From: Quillaja saponaria
Lineage: Eukaryota; Streptophyta; Magnoliopsida; Fabales; Quillajaceae
NCBI GenBank assembly: GCA_029379385.1
Contig: CM055606.1
Span: 3,038,001-3,102,000, forward strand
DNA length: 64,000 bases
Direction of reading: 5' to 3'
Under the pieces are notes generated by a model. It did no database searches, was not told the origin of the DNA, and saw only the letters and a program-made list of their open reading frames with translations. The translations under genes were made by a program, and so were the position numbers. Of this stretch, positions 1 to 11,802 are shown one piece after another. Every line of letters starts with the position of its first letter. Within the stretch, counting starts at the first letter, position 1.

Positions 1-72
1 ACTGATCACGTGGCTAATGTTGGAGGCTCAGCCCTAAATGGAAATGGATTTATTCCTGGATGGATGCTTTGA
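1..72 (+). CDS. SEP: 3' end of a SEPALLATA1/4-like (LOFSEP) MADS-box gene, partial
   Basis: Frame 1 from the window edge is open for 23 codons and stops at TGA 70-72. The residues end in NGFIPGWML, which matches the C-terminal SEP II-type motif of LOFSEP (SEP1/2/4-like) MADS proteins; AP1/FUL and AGL6 proteins end differently. Only the last-exon tail is present, so the MADS and K domains lie to the left, outside the window. SEP proteins are the bridging subunits of floral MADS tetramers and act in the nucleus with AP1/FUL partners. A FUL-like gene on the same strand 23.6 kb downstream agrees with the known SEP1-AP1/FUL tandem of angiosperms. The call rests on a short stretch plus this context. 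Confidence 0.75.
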   Translation, partial: TDHVANVGGSALNGNGFIPGWML

Positions 73-1185
73 CAAAAGAGTCATCTTGTACCTGAAAAAA
101 AATAAAAAATTTATGTGATTGATGCTTGTAAACCACATGTTAATGCTTGTAACATATCAGTATGTCCTTTATTATTATTATTTTTCTTGCATATGCAATT
201 TGTAATTAGCAAGACAATAAGTAAACGTGAGAGTTTGTATTGACATTATAACTGAACCAGCACATCTGTGTTAAAGTTCATGTGATTGATGCTTGTAAAC
301 CACATGTTGATTACATTAATATGTTTTAGCCAACTTTTGTTTTTAAGGAATCTTTTCACCAGTCATGTATTCAAAGAAGTAATTCATCCATTAATATGTT
401 GCATTTCTTGAATATAAAAAAAATATAAAATGCATACTAAAATGAATTCTAATTTTATTTTTAAAGAAGATTAGAATGTCAAATTTAGGTTTAGACTGAA
501 GAGTTTAGAGTGGTGGGTGGTCATGAGGTGACTATTGTCTGTTAAAAACTAATGCAACAAGGTTTACGGTACTCAACAGCATTTTTATAAATAGACTTTT
601 CTGAAAGTTGAGTGATTATGAAATTATTTAAATCTGGGAACAAGACTTTCAATAGGAGTTAGATGATGAACTGAGCAAATATTCATGGTCTAATGATATA
701 GAATAATCATATAAATATTTCTTAATTAAATACTAAGAAGAATAGATAGTGAAAAATTTTGAAAAAAATAAGATAGTTGAATAATGTAGATTTATAAATT
801 ATGTTCCAATTTTCTTTGATTTAGTAATTGATTTCCATAATTTTCTGAAGATTTAAAGTCTTAAGTACGTTTTTGCTAGCTGCAACATCTTTTTGAAGTT
901 AAAAATTGGGGTGTTCCGATGAGAAAATGGAAGAATTCTTTTCCTTGTTCCCTTTTTGAGAGTGAGCCTCTTTTTGTAACCTAAAGAAAAAGTCCATTAA
1001 ATTCGATTTTTTGTAAATTGAAAATTTCCCAAATAAGAAAGAAAATGTAAAGGTCAGCTGTATTTGTGGGCTTTCGAGGTTGATAACTTTGCATACAAAG
1101 GCCCAAACAAAGTGAAGAAAATAATATCAGCATGGCTGGGCATTGGCACTAAGAGTAGACAATGCAACATATTGATATCCCAAAT
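73..1185. other. 3' flank of the SEP-like gene, no gene seen
   Basis: AT-rich sequence that should contain the 3' UTR of the SEP-like gene. A stretch of about 20 bases (tgtgattgatgcttgtaaac) occurs twice, near 114 and 280. No coding segment is recognisable. Confidence 0.5.
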
Positions 1186-1718
1186 CAAGGGTATGCAAAA
1201 AAAAACTGTCAACCCATCAAACTCAACTCAATCCATCTAAAACCAAATGACTTATTAAAAACTAATTTTATGATTGGATAACTTTTATTTTTAATTCCGG
1301 GTTGGGTCAGGTGACCAGGTTGAGATTTTTTAAACCCGGGTGTACCTGATCCACCCGATATTATGTTTTAATGTTTATTAATTAATTTTTATATATAAAA
1401 ACTAAGTCTAAACATAAAATATTACTGGTAAATATTAGATTTTATATTATTGTTAAATATACATCATTGTTTAATCTCTTGATTTTATTTTGTAATGTTA
1501 AATATTTTTAATTTATATTGATTTAGTTAAAAAACTATAACTTAATATTATTTTTATTACTTTGAATTTTAATTTTCAACCTACCTAACTTTTATAATAG
1601 GTAAAAATTTTAATCACCTGACTTTCAAAGTTGGGTGAAATTTTTAGTTACCTGAATTAGTCGAGTTAGGTGATATTTTACCTTCATCAGGACCGACCCA
1701 TCGGGTTACACACCCCTA
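1186..1718. mobile_element. hAT-type MITE (non-autonomous)
   Basis: The 533-bp non-coding element starts CAAGGGTATG and ends CACACCCCTA, imperfect inverted termini of the common plant hAT type (7 of 10 matching). It is flanked by 8-bp near-direct repeats tcccaaat (1178-1185) and tccaaaat (1719-1726), one mismatch. The interior repeats 'GGGT' and 'ACCCG' words near both ends and is AT-rich in the middle. Superfamily is inferred from termini and duplication length. Confidence 0.6.
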
Positions 1719-2317
1719 TCCAAAATGATAGATTAAGAACAAGAATCCTATGTTAGGACAAACTCTAGATGGATGGATATTACACTACCAGAAATTACTC
1801 TATATGCATATGCAACAAAATAGACTAAAAAATTACAGACGCAGATAACTTATATATGCATTTGCAAATGAAGTTTTTGCATTAACAAAAACGGAATCGT
1901 TGCTATACAAAAAAATTAAAATTGATGAAGCTAAAACTTATCACGTGGATGCAGAAACTAATACATTTTGGTGCCATATTCAACAAAATCATTTATGTTT
2001 TTCATTCAATATCTAAGTATGTTGTTTCAAACTCTATACCATGCATTGGCGCCATTTTCAGTACAATTTATTTGCTACTGCCTGTAATATGTTTGCGTCT
2101 GCATGGTTATAGATGGAAAAGTTTGAATTGGCATCATTTTCTACTAAATTTATCTGCATTTAAGTTTACCTCAGTTGTGTCTGCAGTGGCATACGCAGAA
2201 AATCTACTTAGTTTAAAACACGGATTATGCATCTGTCTCCTCCTTCCTCTTCTTTCCTCCACCATTACTGCTTTGTTGTGCTCTGCCTAACTGTCCATAA
2301 GTCCTCGTCGCTGTCCA

Positions 2318-2389
2318 TCGACCGTCCTCACCATTGTCCTTCGAGTCTTTGCCTCTGTCGACCGTCCTCACCATTGTCCTTCGAGTCTT
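2318..2389. repeat. Two-copy 40-bp tandem duplication
   Basis: The word tcgaccgtcctcaccattg and its continuation occurs at 2318 and again at 2358, a 40-bp offset with near-perfect identity over 32 bp. Short open frames on both strands here are by-products of this GC-richer repeat. Confidence 0.8.
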
Positions 2390-2773
2390 CTCCAATTTCG
2401 GGAGGAGCTGCCACACACCTGTAGGTATGTTGTATATATATTTTTGCATTGCTTTGTATTGTTAACTAACTAGCTATATAGATCTGAAACTTTCTTTCTT
2501 CCATATTACACATTACATACTTGCACAAAGATTAATTCATGTATAGTTATGTATAGATTAATATATATGAGATATGGGGTGTTGGTATTATATTTTATTG
2601 TTATATGATTTAGGTAGGGAATAAATTGAAATCATGGTGTAGAAGGGGAACCTAGCACTAATGGTTGAAAAATTAAGCAAAAACATAATTAGCTAGTGCA
2701 TAGCTTCTCCAAACTCTTATATATTAATTAGATTTATAATCTCTAACTGTTAAGTTTTTTTCTTAAATGAATC

Positions 2774-3060
2774 CTAATGAGTTTAAGTCCAATTAAAAAT
2801 CCAAATGCCTTAAAACCTTGAAATTTTTTATCATGCTAAAACCTTGAAAATATTAATATAATTAAGTCTAATAAAAGATTCAAATACCTAGATAGGTAAA
2901 GTACAAATTATAACAACTTAATTCTAGGTAATAATAAATACTTATGAGTTGAAGTCCAATAAAAATTAATCCATATGCCTTAAAACCTTAAAAATATTTC
3001 ATTCCAAATGTATTATGTAATAAAACCTTGAAATTTTTTTATATATTCTAATTAACTAAT
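2774..3060. repeat. Degenerate direct repeat with about 168-bp spacing
   Basis: A segment with 'atgagttTaagtccaat' then 'atgccttaaaacctt' near 2776-2820 recurs near 2944-2990 with small changes. AT-rich, non-coding, followed by an A27 run starting near 3080. Confidence 0.5.
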
Positions 3061-3076
3061 CTAACAAAATTTGAAC

Positions 3077-3108
<32 letters not shown>

Positions 3109-3407
3109 AAAGAAAGAAGAGAAAGCCTCAATAAAACAATAAACTTCTAAACTTAAAACAATACCTTTTAAACCATAGCTACACACAATCCTATATAGCT
3201 GAACTTTAAAGAAATTATTTTAGCAATTTATATAGGTAATTGTTATTCCCTTATAAATAATTCTTACATTCAATTATTATCATGATTCAATTATGCATTG
3301 ATAGGAAAGCTTATTACATATATATCAATGCATTCAGAGGAAGATTTATTTCGTATTTAAATTGCATTACATATTCTTGTTGTTCCATACTTTGGGCACT
3401 CAGTTAT

Positions 3408-3614
3408 TTGAATTTGATTTTTTTTTTTATTAGGAGACTTGAAAAGGCAATCACGAATCTAGTGACCTATACAGCTACATTTGTAACATTTACTCAATTG
3501 CATTATCGTCAATAGCCTTAGAGATAATGAAGTAAAATGCTACAAATGTAGTTATAGGTCATAGGATTTGTGATTACCCCTCCAAGTCTCCTAATAAAAC
3601 AAATTCAAATTCAA
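3408..3614. repeat. Fold-back (inverted repeat) element
   Basis: The left arm (about 3408-3491) is nearly the reverse complement of the right arm (about 3534-3614). Matching blocks include attaggagactt against aagtctcctaat, gtgacctata against tataggtcat, and ctacatttgta against tacaaatgtag. The loop is about 40 bp. It resembles a MITE or a segment able to form a long hairpin RNA. No clear target duplication was found, so its class is open. Confidence 0.7.
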
Positions 3615-3892
3615 GAAAAATAGTACAAAGAGGTTCATTGCCCTTTCGGTTATGATGGAAGCATCATACAGGAAATCAAAAATCAATGGGATAGTTATTA
3701 GGATGGTATTATATATAGCTACCCCCATTAATAGAGAAATTTTTCAATTTCTCTTTTTCTATTTAAGTTTCATAACTTTGTGTACTAATATACGTTTGTT
3801 CATTAATATCTCAATTCAAAATGACATCTATATATGTTAAATATGCATTGCATATAATATTCGCTTAGAAACCCATTTAAGAATCATTTTAA

Positions 3893-4330
3893 ATGAGTGA
3901 TCTAAGTGTTGATGAGCACGTGCGTGATATAACTATGGGTCTAAATCCGTGTAGGTACTCTTACAATGGATACATAGTAAATAGTTATAAGTTTCACACA
4001 GACCATCATGCAAAAAACAAAAATACATTGAATAGTGGTGTATGTGTGAAAGGAAGCTATTATGACGTATGTGATTACAATTTTTAGAATATATTGACTG
4101 ATGTTATTAAAATGGAGTATAGGGGTCCCAATAACAAAGTTTTCTTGTTTAAGCGTCGATGGTATGATTTTTCTGGAAAATGACTTAAAGTTGACCCCTA
4201 ACATGGTTTGAGTGAGATTAATCACAAGTCCAAACTTAACTCAAACGAACCATTTGTGTTGAGTTATAAAGCGACATAAATATTTTATACAAAATATCAA
4301 TCTAAGAAAAGAGAAAGACTTGATTGGTGG
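3893..4330 (+). pseudogene. CACTA-associated DUF4216-type gene, 5' fragment
   Basis: The + strand encodes residues reading NGYIVNSYKFHTDHHAKN, then NSGVCVKG, and after a stop EYRGPNN, VFLFKRRWYDF, and further on NEPFVL. This order (GY-N-GYRF-T...NSGV...G-Y-VVLF-C-WYD...NEPFVLA) is that of the DUF4216 domain found downstream of TNP2 in plant CACTA transposons. At least one in-frame stop (4085-4087) and a frame shift break it. The reading then runs into the long LTR-like element starting at 4340, and an acidic tail consistent with the same gene resumes at 8733. It is non-functional and supports the surrounding CACTA call. Confidence 0.65.
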
Positions 4331-4339
4331 ATAATATAT

Positions 4340-7300
4340 TGTCACACCCTTTGAAGGCATGACAAGCCAGAGAAATGAATAATGAAACAACTGTAACCCT
4401 GGCTCCAAAACAAAGAAGCAACTATGACTCTTGACTCAACCAATGAATAAAAGTACAAATTTATATGACAAAAGTTAACTGTAAAAATTTGTTACTGATA
4501 CAAATAATAATTAACTGAAAATTTCAATAAAGGTTCCCCTTAAAGTGGAGCATGCCCAAAAATACAAATACATAATCCTATTTTTATACAATAATAACAA
4601 TAACAACTACAAAAAATACAAGGAGCTCAACTCCGTTTCTCATCACTATAACAAATAATTAGACTATTACATAATATAAGACCAAACACTCCACAACTAT
4701 AGTGTAATTGTAAATTTTTACCCTTTAACTTCAAGATTAAGATTACGAAAGATTACCTTGCTGCAAACTCGGCAAAGTCTATTATCGGTAATAGCCACCC
4801 ACGAGATCTTGTTACTAAAAAAAATAACCATAGAAAAAATGTGAGTCCTATAGACTCAGTGAGTGAAAAATAGTGCCTAAAGAGTATTAGCATCATTCAA
4901 CACAAGTAGGGGTGTCAACAAGCCGAGCTCAAGCCAAGCTTTGCCAAAGCTCGGCTTGGCTCGTCCTTACTTCAAGCGAGCTCGAGCTCGGCTCGAGCTC
5001 GTCTCAGGCTCACGAGCCTAAGCTCGTTAAGGGCTCGCGGGCAAATATTCAATCTCGGCTCGGCTCGTTAAGGGCTCGTGAAGTTTTTTTGAAAATTCTA
5101 AAAAAGTTTTGTAAGCAAGGAGAGTTGAACCCAATACCTCTTAGTGAATATTTGTGAAGATTATCACTAAACCAAGTAATAATTTGTGTAAGTTTTGTTG
5201 TATATAAATATATTTATTATAAATGTATATATAAATAATAAAATTTTTATTAAATAATATTAAACGAGTTAGCTCACGAGCCGAGTTTTAGAAAGATTGA
5301 GCTCGGCTCGTTTTACTAAACGAGCTTAAAATAAAGCTCAAGATCGGCTCGTTTAAAAAATGAGCCGAGCTTGATCCGAGCTCTTAACGAGTAGCTAACG
5401 AGCTAGCTCGGCTCATTGCCACCCCTAAACACAAGTAAATAATATAATATAATAGTCATTTAATATATCAGCATATTTTAAATCACAAAATCACTAATGT
5501 TGCATTTACATAGTTACATAAACATAACACTTAACGAACACAGTTCAATTAAAACAATCAAAGCATACAAAGTAAGCAAAGGGCCAACAGAGTAACTGAG
5601 GCCGCACATCACCTCCCACCGAGAAGTTTTACGCCGGTACTCCAAATAGAATCAGAAACAAAATTACTGAATCTCCTTCTCCAAATCCACCAACCGGGGC
5701 TGAGCACTCAATTTTTAAGAAACATTTATAAAAAAAATATATCTTATTTGAATATTAAATTAAGAATATCCTATGTACATATAGATTTCATTTTCGAAAA
5801 TAAAATCATTTTAGAAAAATCATTTCATTGGCCCTTATCAACCACAAATAATTCCAAACATCAAACACAATCCACATAATTCAATCATAGCAATACAATT
5901 CTTATTCACCTCTATATAACATATATATACACAAATAAATCAAATAAACTAATCTAGTAACAAAGGGTAACAATTAACCATTCAACTTTAACCAATTTTC
6001 ATTCGTCACTTACACTTGCGTTCACGCATTTCATCAAGTTCACATTAGGATCTGGAACTGAAATTCATAGTTTCAAATAATACTTGGTACATAAACGTTA
6101 TAGTTATAATCTTTTAATTACTAAACTTATATAGGTTTTTTTATGAAAGTTTTTAATTAAGTCATTACATGTCAAGTAGTATGAATTATTCTTTATGTGA
6201 TAAGCTTGATAATGAAGAGATATTTTAGATGTATTGACAATGCATAGGGTAGAAAGAAATAATTAAAAAAGATAGAAAACACTAGTGAGTTAGATTCTAA
6301 TAGTTATATCTTCCTTTAAGAAATTCCAAATCCAGTTTTGTAAAATTTATTTAATACTAGAAACATGTAGCTTTATAATTGTATATCATTTGTAATTTTT
6401 AAATTTATATATCAATACAGTTTATTTTTTGAAGTTACATCAAATTTTACAAAACACATGATTTTGACAGCAATGACCTTACCTTAGTTAATTGAACATA
6501 ATTTTTTCTAGGAAAAAGGAAATACATTCTGTTTGTTGAATTTATTAATAGACAAGTATATCTTTCTAGATAAGTATCATATGCATTATTTGGATGTGTA
6601 TATTAGTACAGTTAATTATTTAAATTTTACTCGTTTTAGGCATTTCACAACTCCCTTGGATATATGTTTATTTTCACTTGCATACTTAATCAAATTTAAT
6701 AAAACCAAGTTGAAACGTTACCATTAGGAAGTTATCTATCTTTATTATTTAGAAACTTATCCTAAAATTAGCCTTGAACTCACTCGATTTTTCATATAAA
6801 CAAAAATAGAGCACTTGTAAAATTCCTAGTTGCCAACCTTTGATTCTGATGTTTATAGAATTCTCATACTTGGGAATTAAATACGAAACTCTCCAGTCTA
6901 GTGTTTTAAGATGTTAGATATAACTTTCATTCAAAGGTCCTAAGCTAATTCCATCCACAACTCCTGATAAAGTTTTCCGGATTGACTGAGGTTCACAACT
7001 CTACCAATAAATATACTTGGAACCAGGTTACAAAATTTTGCAGACAACATCCCAATATCCCAAGACCCTAAGTTACACTTTATCATTTAAACTCTTAATT
7101 TAATTCAGCCCTGAAATACAAGATTTCTCTAATCTATGAAATCTGGCCATGCACTCCTTCAAAAACCACTTAACTCTCATTTTCCTATACTTTACCCATA
7201 ACATTAACCAACCAGCCCTCCTTTTGTTTAAGGCTTTTTATTCAAATTCCCATAACAACTAATTACTAAGAACTAAACCTATTGAGATTAACTTATTCTA

Positions 7301-8355
7301 TTACAACTAGTTTCATTTAGGCATTTTATCAAATATTTTAAGGACAGTATTTCCTTCCATTGATATGTGTGTATGTGTGTGTATATATATATATACACTA
7401 CATTAAGAAATCAATCTACTTCCTCAATTCCATTTTACTCAATGTTCTAAACATTAGCTAAGAGTTAAATTCAATATTAAATTCATCAAAAGCATTTTCA
7501 ACATATTCAACATAAATACAATCAATTTCCCATATTCCTTTTCCAATCATTCCTATAACTCCTCATTTTTATGTTCTTTATTCATAATCCTTATTTTCAT
7601 TTTACTTAATCCTTCACCCATACAATAACCAACAAGAATTCTACCAATTTAAAAGAATTAACCTAACAAAATTTCAACAATCAAGAATCAGTTCACACCT
7701 TAATCAAGCAACCATGTGACTGTCACTATCTAAGCAAATTGTCACGCTACTTTGGGACTGAAATGGAGCTACACCAAACCCTCATGGCTTGAAGGAGGAG
7801 CTGCTGCCTCCCTTCAAATAGGTTAGTAACTAGTCCTTGCAAAAGTGTGCACGGTAGGATAAGAACAAGGGCAACAAGATTGCTGCCACCCCATAACCAC
7901 CTTCATTGCCCAACTGCTTTTACGATTAAGACAACAATTAAAAGAAGAAATGAATCAAAAGGCAAGGTGAAAATGAAAAATGGCAGCAACTCAAACTCTT
8001 CTTGCTGTTACTCTTCCAAGAATTTAGGTGCATAGCTAGTTGAAGAGAAAAGTAAAAAACAATCTGAAATATGGGAGGTCAAAACAGAGCAAGATTTGTT
8101 ACCAAAAAAGGACAAAGACATAGTTGCCAAGATAGGAATCTAACTTCACGGGAAAGAAGGAGGAAAATTGTAGAGAAATCTAAAGAAATTAGAAGGAGAT
8201 AAGAGAGTAAGTTGGCTAAAAACAAGAGGGGTAAAATATAAGAAATGAAAAAGAAAGTGAGAAAAATATGAAAAAGAAAGCAAATAGATAAGAGACGTAA
8301 GACAGGACAAAAGAGAAATTAACTAAAGGAAAAAGTAAACAAGATATTTATGTAT

Positions 8356-8380
<25 letters not shown>
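4340..8380 (-). mobile_element. Long LTR-like retroelement segment A (inside the CACTA gene)
   Basis: The + strand begins TGTCACACCC at 4340, the reverse complement of a typical GGGTGTGACA LTR end. The interior is the reverse complement of the segment ending at 43791: for example 'taggactcac' and 'gtaacaaga' near 4800-4850 (read on -) match 41945-41985, and the stretch around 6300-6520 matches 40815-41020. No gag or pol frame was seen, so it is a long LTR or non-coding fragment. The right end is uncertain. CA followed by TATAT at 8380 would match TATAT at 4335-4339 as a target duplication, but this lies in a (CA)n(TA)n microsatellite. It splits the DUF4216-type gene and carries a hAT MITE. 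Confidence 0.6.
4907..5427. mobile_element. hAT-type MITE rich in GAGCTCG words
   Basis: The 521-bp element starts TAGGGGTGTCAA and ends TTGCCACCCCTA, which are inverted. It is flanked by perfect 8-bp direct repeats AACACAAG (4899-4906 and 5428-5435), the hAT duplication length. Both arms carry many repeats of cgagctcg and ggctcg. The related element B keeps the empty site (cttgtgtt once, 41888-41895), which confirms the insertion boundaries. The open frame across its left half is non-coding. Confidence 0.9.

Positions 8381-8411
<31 letters not shown>
8353..8411. repeat. (CA)n(TA)n compound microsatellite
   Basis: About 14 CA units are followed by about 15 TA units. It may mark or obscure the right end of retroelement segment A. 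Confidence 0.9.
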
Positions 8412-8415
<4 letters not shown>

Positions 8416-8732
8416 GGTGTATAATTATTTATGATGTACATTAATTCTTGATGATTAGGTATATATGTATTAAATATTCATGCACTTTAGTTTGTCTTGT
8501 TCATAAATTTTATTTACTTTACAACAACAAATACACCATTTTTTTTTAAACGTATACTAAGATTATACTAAAATATCGAATTATAACATGTTTAACTATA
8601 CTATTGTTTAATTAATTTGTTTATGTTATAACTAAAATTTACACATTGTGTCTTAAAACTCGATTTTACGTTATCGGGTTATGAAGGTTATAACATATAT
8701 AAAGTGATATCAAGAAAATTTTTTATTTACTA

Positions 8733-9029
8733 ATGATTGAAGATAACACTGAAAATGTAGTGCCGATGCATTCAAACTTTTTTCAAGATCAGGAAACTAA
8801 TTTTCCAGCTCTAGTTACCCTTAAAGATGATGACAGTCTCTCTGAATCACTTCATGATGAAAATATAACGGAAGAAGTTAATCAAAATGAGCTTATTCAA
8901 TCAAAGAGCTAAACAAGTGCAGGGGTAATTGTTAATAGTGATTTTATTAACGATGATGAAATCGTCTCAACTGAAGAAGACGACGATGATTAAGAAGAAG
9001 AGTTTATTAATGAAAATGATGAGAATTAG
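8733..9029 (+). pseudogene. Acidic tail of the CACTA-associated gene, 3' fragment
   Basis: Reading from ATG 8733 gives MIEDNTENVVPMHSNFFQDQ and continues acidic (LKDDDSLSESLHDENITEEV) to a stop at 8909-8911. After it the same frame gives NDDEIVSTEEDDDD, another stop and EEEFINENDEN to the stop at 9027-9029. Acidic C-termini of this kind are usual in DUF4216-type CACTA proteins. Its place after the retroelement that interrupts the DUF4216 fragment suggests it is the 3' part of the same gene. Two in-frame stops show decay. Confidence 0.5.
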
Positions 9030-9249
9030 TAGTTCTTCACTTGTAAATATGCAAGTATGTACATATATAGTTCATATCTTAAGATAATGTTATTTACTAG
9101 ATAATTTTGTTATTTATTTTATAAATAACTAACATAATCATATAACTTGTTAATTCAAGAACATATATTACATAGTCATTCCTAGAGGTACGGAATCTTT
9201 TAATTTCATTTTCATTATGGGATTCTTAAATAGTATTTTTATACTCAAA

Positions 9250-10470
9250 TTTTACTTTAAATGCAAAACCATTAGGTTTGGTCCACAAACCAGTCAAATA
9301 CAAGTCCATTATGGAATCAAATAGTACCAACACGATTGTAAGGACAAATATGACCTGTAGGAAGAAACGAAAAATCATTTAGATCAATGGTAAGGATATT
9401 AGGTTAAACTTTAAGTTTCAAGACAAAAGCTTTGTAACTCTCTGGGTTCGTGGGGCAAAACTATCAAATACAATTCTATTTTAGGTTCTGAGAGTACAGG
9501 CATGACCAGTGGGGACAAATAAGACTTGTAGGAAGAAATAAAATGACATTTGGATCAACGATTATAATATTAGGCCAATGTTACAATTTAAAGGCAAAAA
9601 GCTTCATAACTCTGGGTTCTGGTGGGAAAAACGGTTCAAATACTGTCAAATACAAATTCATTTTGGATTTTGGGAGTATTAGCATGACCATGGAGACAAA
9701 TAAGACCTGTAAAAAGAAACATAATACCATTTGGATCAACGGTTATGATATTAGACCAATGTTACAATTTCAAGGCAAAAGCTTTGTACCTTTGAGTTCA
9801 GTGGGCAAAACAGTCAAATACAAGTATGTTTTAAATTTCGAGAGTATTGGCATAATTGTAAGGATGAATAAGACCTGTAGAAAGAAACGAAATTCCATTT
9901 GGATCAACGATTAGGATATTAGGCTAATGTTACAGTTTTTTAGAAAAAGCTTTGTAACTCTAGGTTTGGGGGCCAAACGGTCAAATAAAAGTTTGTTTTA
10001 GATTTTGGGGGCATTGACACGACCATTGAAATGAATTAGACCTGTAGGAAGACACTGAATGTCATTTGGATAAACGGTTAAGATATTAGGTTAATGTTCT
10101 AGTTTTAAGGCAAAAACTTTGAAACCCTAGGTTTGGGTGGGCAAAACGGTCAAATACAAGTCAATTTTAGATTCTGCGAGTACTGGCATGATCCTGGGAT
10201 GAATGAGACCTATAGGAAAAAACATAATTTCACTTAGATCAACGGTTAAGATATTAGGACAATATTACAATTTTAATGTAAAAGCTTTGTAACTCTGGGT
10301 TCGAGTGGGCAAATCAATGAAATACAAGTCCGTATTGGATTCTGATAATATTAGCAAGATAATGGGGACAAATAATACTTAAAGGAAGAAACAGAATGTC
10401 ACTTGGATCACGGTAAGGATATTAGGAAAATATTACAGTTTTCAGGAAAAACCTTTGAAAAATTTCTAAG
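9250..10470. repeat. Degenerate tandem array, about 168-bp unit, about 7 copies
   Basis: The marker 'gacctgtaggaag' or a close variant occurs at 9352, 9523, 9704, 9872, 10039, 10206 and about 10374, spacings of 171, 181, 168, 167, 167 and 168 bp. Each unit also contains 'gatcaacggtTa-gatattag', 'aaaagctttgtaactctggg' and 'caaatacaagt' in the same order. The 123-codon frame at 9543-9914 is two repeat units read through and has no sign of being a gene. Confidence 0.85.
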
Positions 10471-10483
10471 TTACAGTTTTAAC

Positions 10484-10700
10484 TTAGGCTATAATACACT
10501 TATAGCCCCCGTAGTTTATCGAGAGTACAATTTCTGAGATCATACAATTGACTCCCTCCCATTTGCTCCCATTTAACTAAGCCTAACAAAATCTGACATG
10601 GACATAACTATGCCCATGTGGCGTCTAATGTGGACATAACTGAGTCCAAATATGGGTGTTAAGTGGTCACGCAACATGCACGTGACCAACCAAATATCCT
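10484..10700. mobile_element. Possible Mutator-like terminal region
   Basis: The sequence 'cacttatagcccccgtagtt' followed by 'gtggcgtctaatgtgg' resembles terminal regions I associate with plant MULEs. A matching inverted end was not found on the far side of the transposase relic, so this is a suggestion from family resemblance only. Confidence 0.3.
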
Positions 10701-10904
10701 TCTCCTCCCTAAGGCTCGATTTCTCAGATATTGAAAATTGAAGTTTCTGAAAATTATGGAATTTCTCTAAATTAGAAGTTTAGACAAAGAGGAAGGCTAT
10801 CATATGTTCGGATTTTTCCTGCAAATCGTAATTCAAATACGATTGGACTTTCTAAAATTTGCAAATCGTGAAATATTTGGTTCTTCTTGGTTTCTGATGC
10901 AAGC

Positions 10905-11330
10905 AGTAATGATGTTAGGGAACTTCCACGATTTTGTTATTGTGATGAGCCTACAAAACTCTATAAAGCATAGGACCACAACGTTGGTAAGAAGTATTGG
11001 GTATGTCCAAATTTTTGGGTATGTATATAAGGAAAACTTAGATTTTTTTTTTTTTAATTATATTTTTGTATTATGAAAATCTGATTTGGTTCTTATTATT
11101 TTTTGTATTTATAGGTTGGCTTCCCTTGCAATTCCTTTGTTTAGATCAATGATGAAATTTGCAAACTTGTAAGACATGTTATCTTATAGCAAAGGAAAAG
11201 AATTACTTACCTAGAAAGCAAGGTTGAATGTCTATAAGAAAATGTTGATTGGTGGAGGAAGGTGTCTTATGTGGCCAAGTTTCTTGGTGTTTGTCTCTGC
11301 ATTTAGTGCCTGCTTCTCAGTTTATGAGAC
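10905..11330 (+). pseudogene. GRF-type zinc-finger protein relic
   Basis: Translation from 10911 reads DVRELPRFCYCDEPTKLYKA, stop, then GKKYWVCPNF. This matches the GRF zinc finger (CxC... TS.TNPG+.F+.CP) common in plant transposon-linked and host proteins. After an intron-like gap (gtatgtat to tatag), 11115-11330 reads with shifts as INDEICKLVRHVIL and NVDWWRKVSYVAKFLGVC, like the usual helical tail and final membrane segment. In-frame stops make it non-functional. It sits back to back with the Mutator transposase relic and may have belonged to the same element. Confidence 0.55.
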
Positions 11331-11802
11331 TTAATAGTAGCTGACAATGTTAGGTTTTGTACTGTTAGTTGTTAAACTTAGGTTTGTAATTGTGGCAATC
11401 AGTAGTCAATGTGTTTAGGTTTATGGTTTAGTGGTTTGATTGTGTTGTAATGATTTGCATACAGTCTTCATGTGTTAGTTCTTACTAGTAATTGATCCCT
11501 TTAACAATTTATCTTTAATAAAATGAAATGAAGCTTCCTGTGTTATTTCTTGTTTGTGATATTATTGTCCACTGCTAACAAAAGATAAAATGGATTGAAC
11601 ATAATTTAAAAAATATCACTTTTCATTTCCATTGATAGGAAAACAATCATTATATTGTAAATTCACTTATATAAGTGATGAATAATTAAGACCATCTTGC
11701 TAAATAACATTGTCAACAAAACAACACTATAAACACCTTCTAAATATTTAATCCTGAATCAAACAAAAAACTATATTGTCTAACTTGAAAATATCAATAA
11801 AA

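Noticed and set aside
1922..2290. 122-codon + strand frame
   Set aside because: Hydrophobic low-complexity reading in the CACTA sub-terminal region; no recognised family and no codon pattern supporting a gene.
8353..8411. CRISPR-like or origin-like repeat
   Set aside because: It is a simple CA/TA microsatellite in plant nuclear DNA.
9543..9914. 123-codon open frame
   Set aside because: It is two units of the 168-bp tandem repeat read through; repeated residues follow the DNA repeat and no domain is visible.
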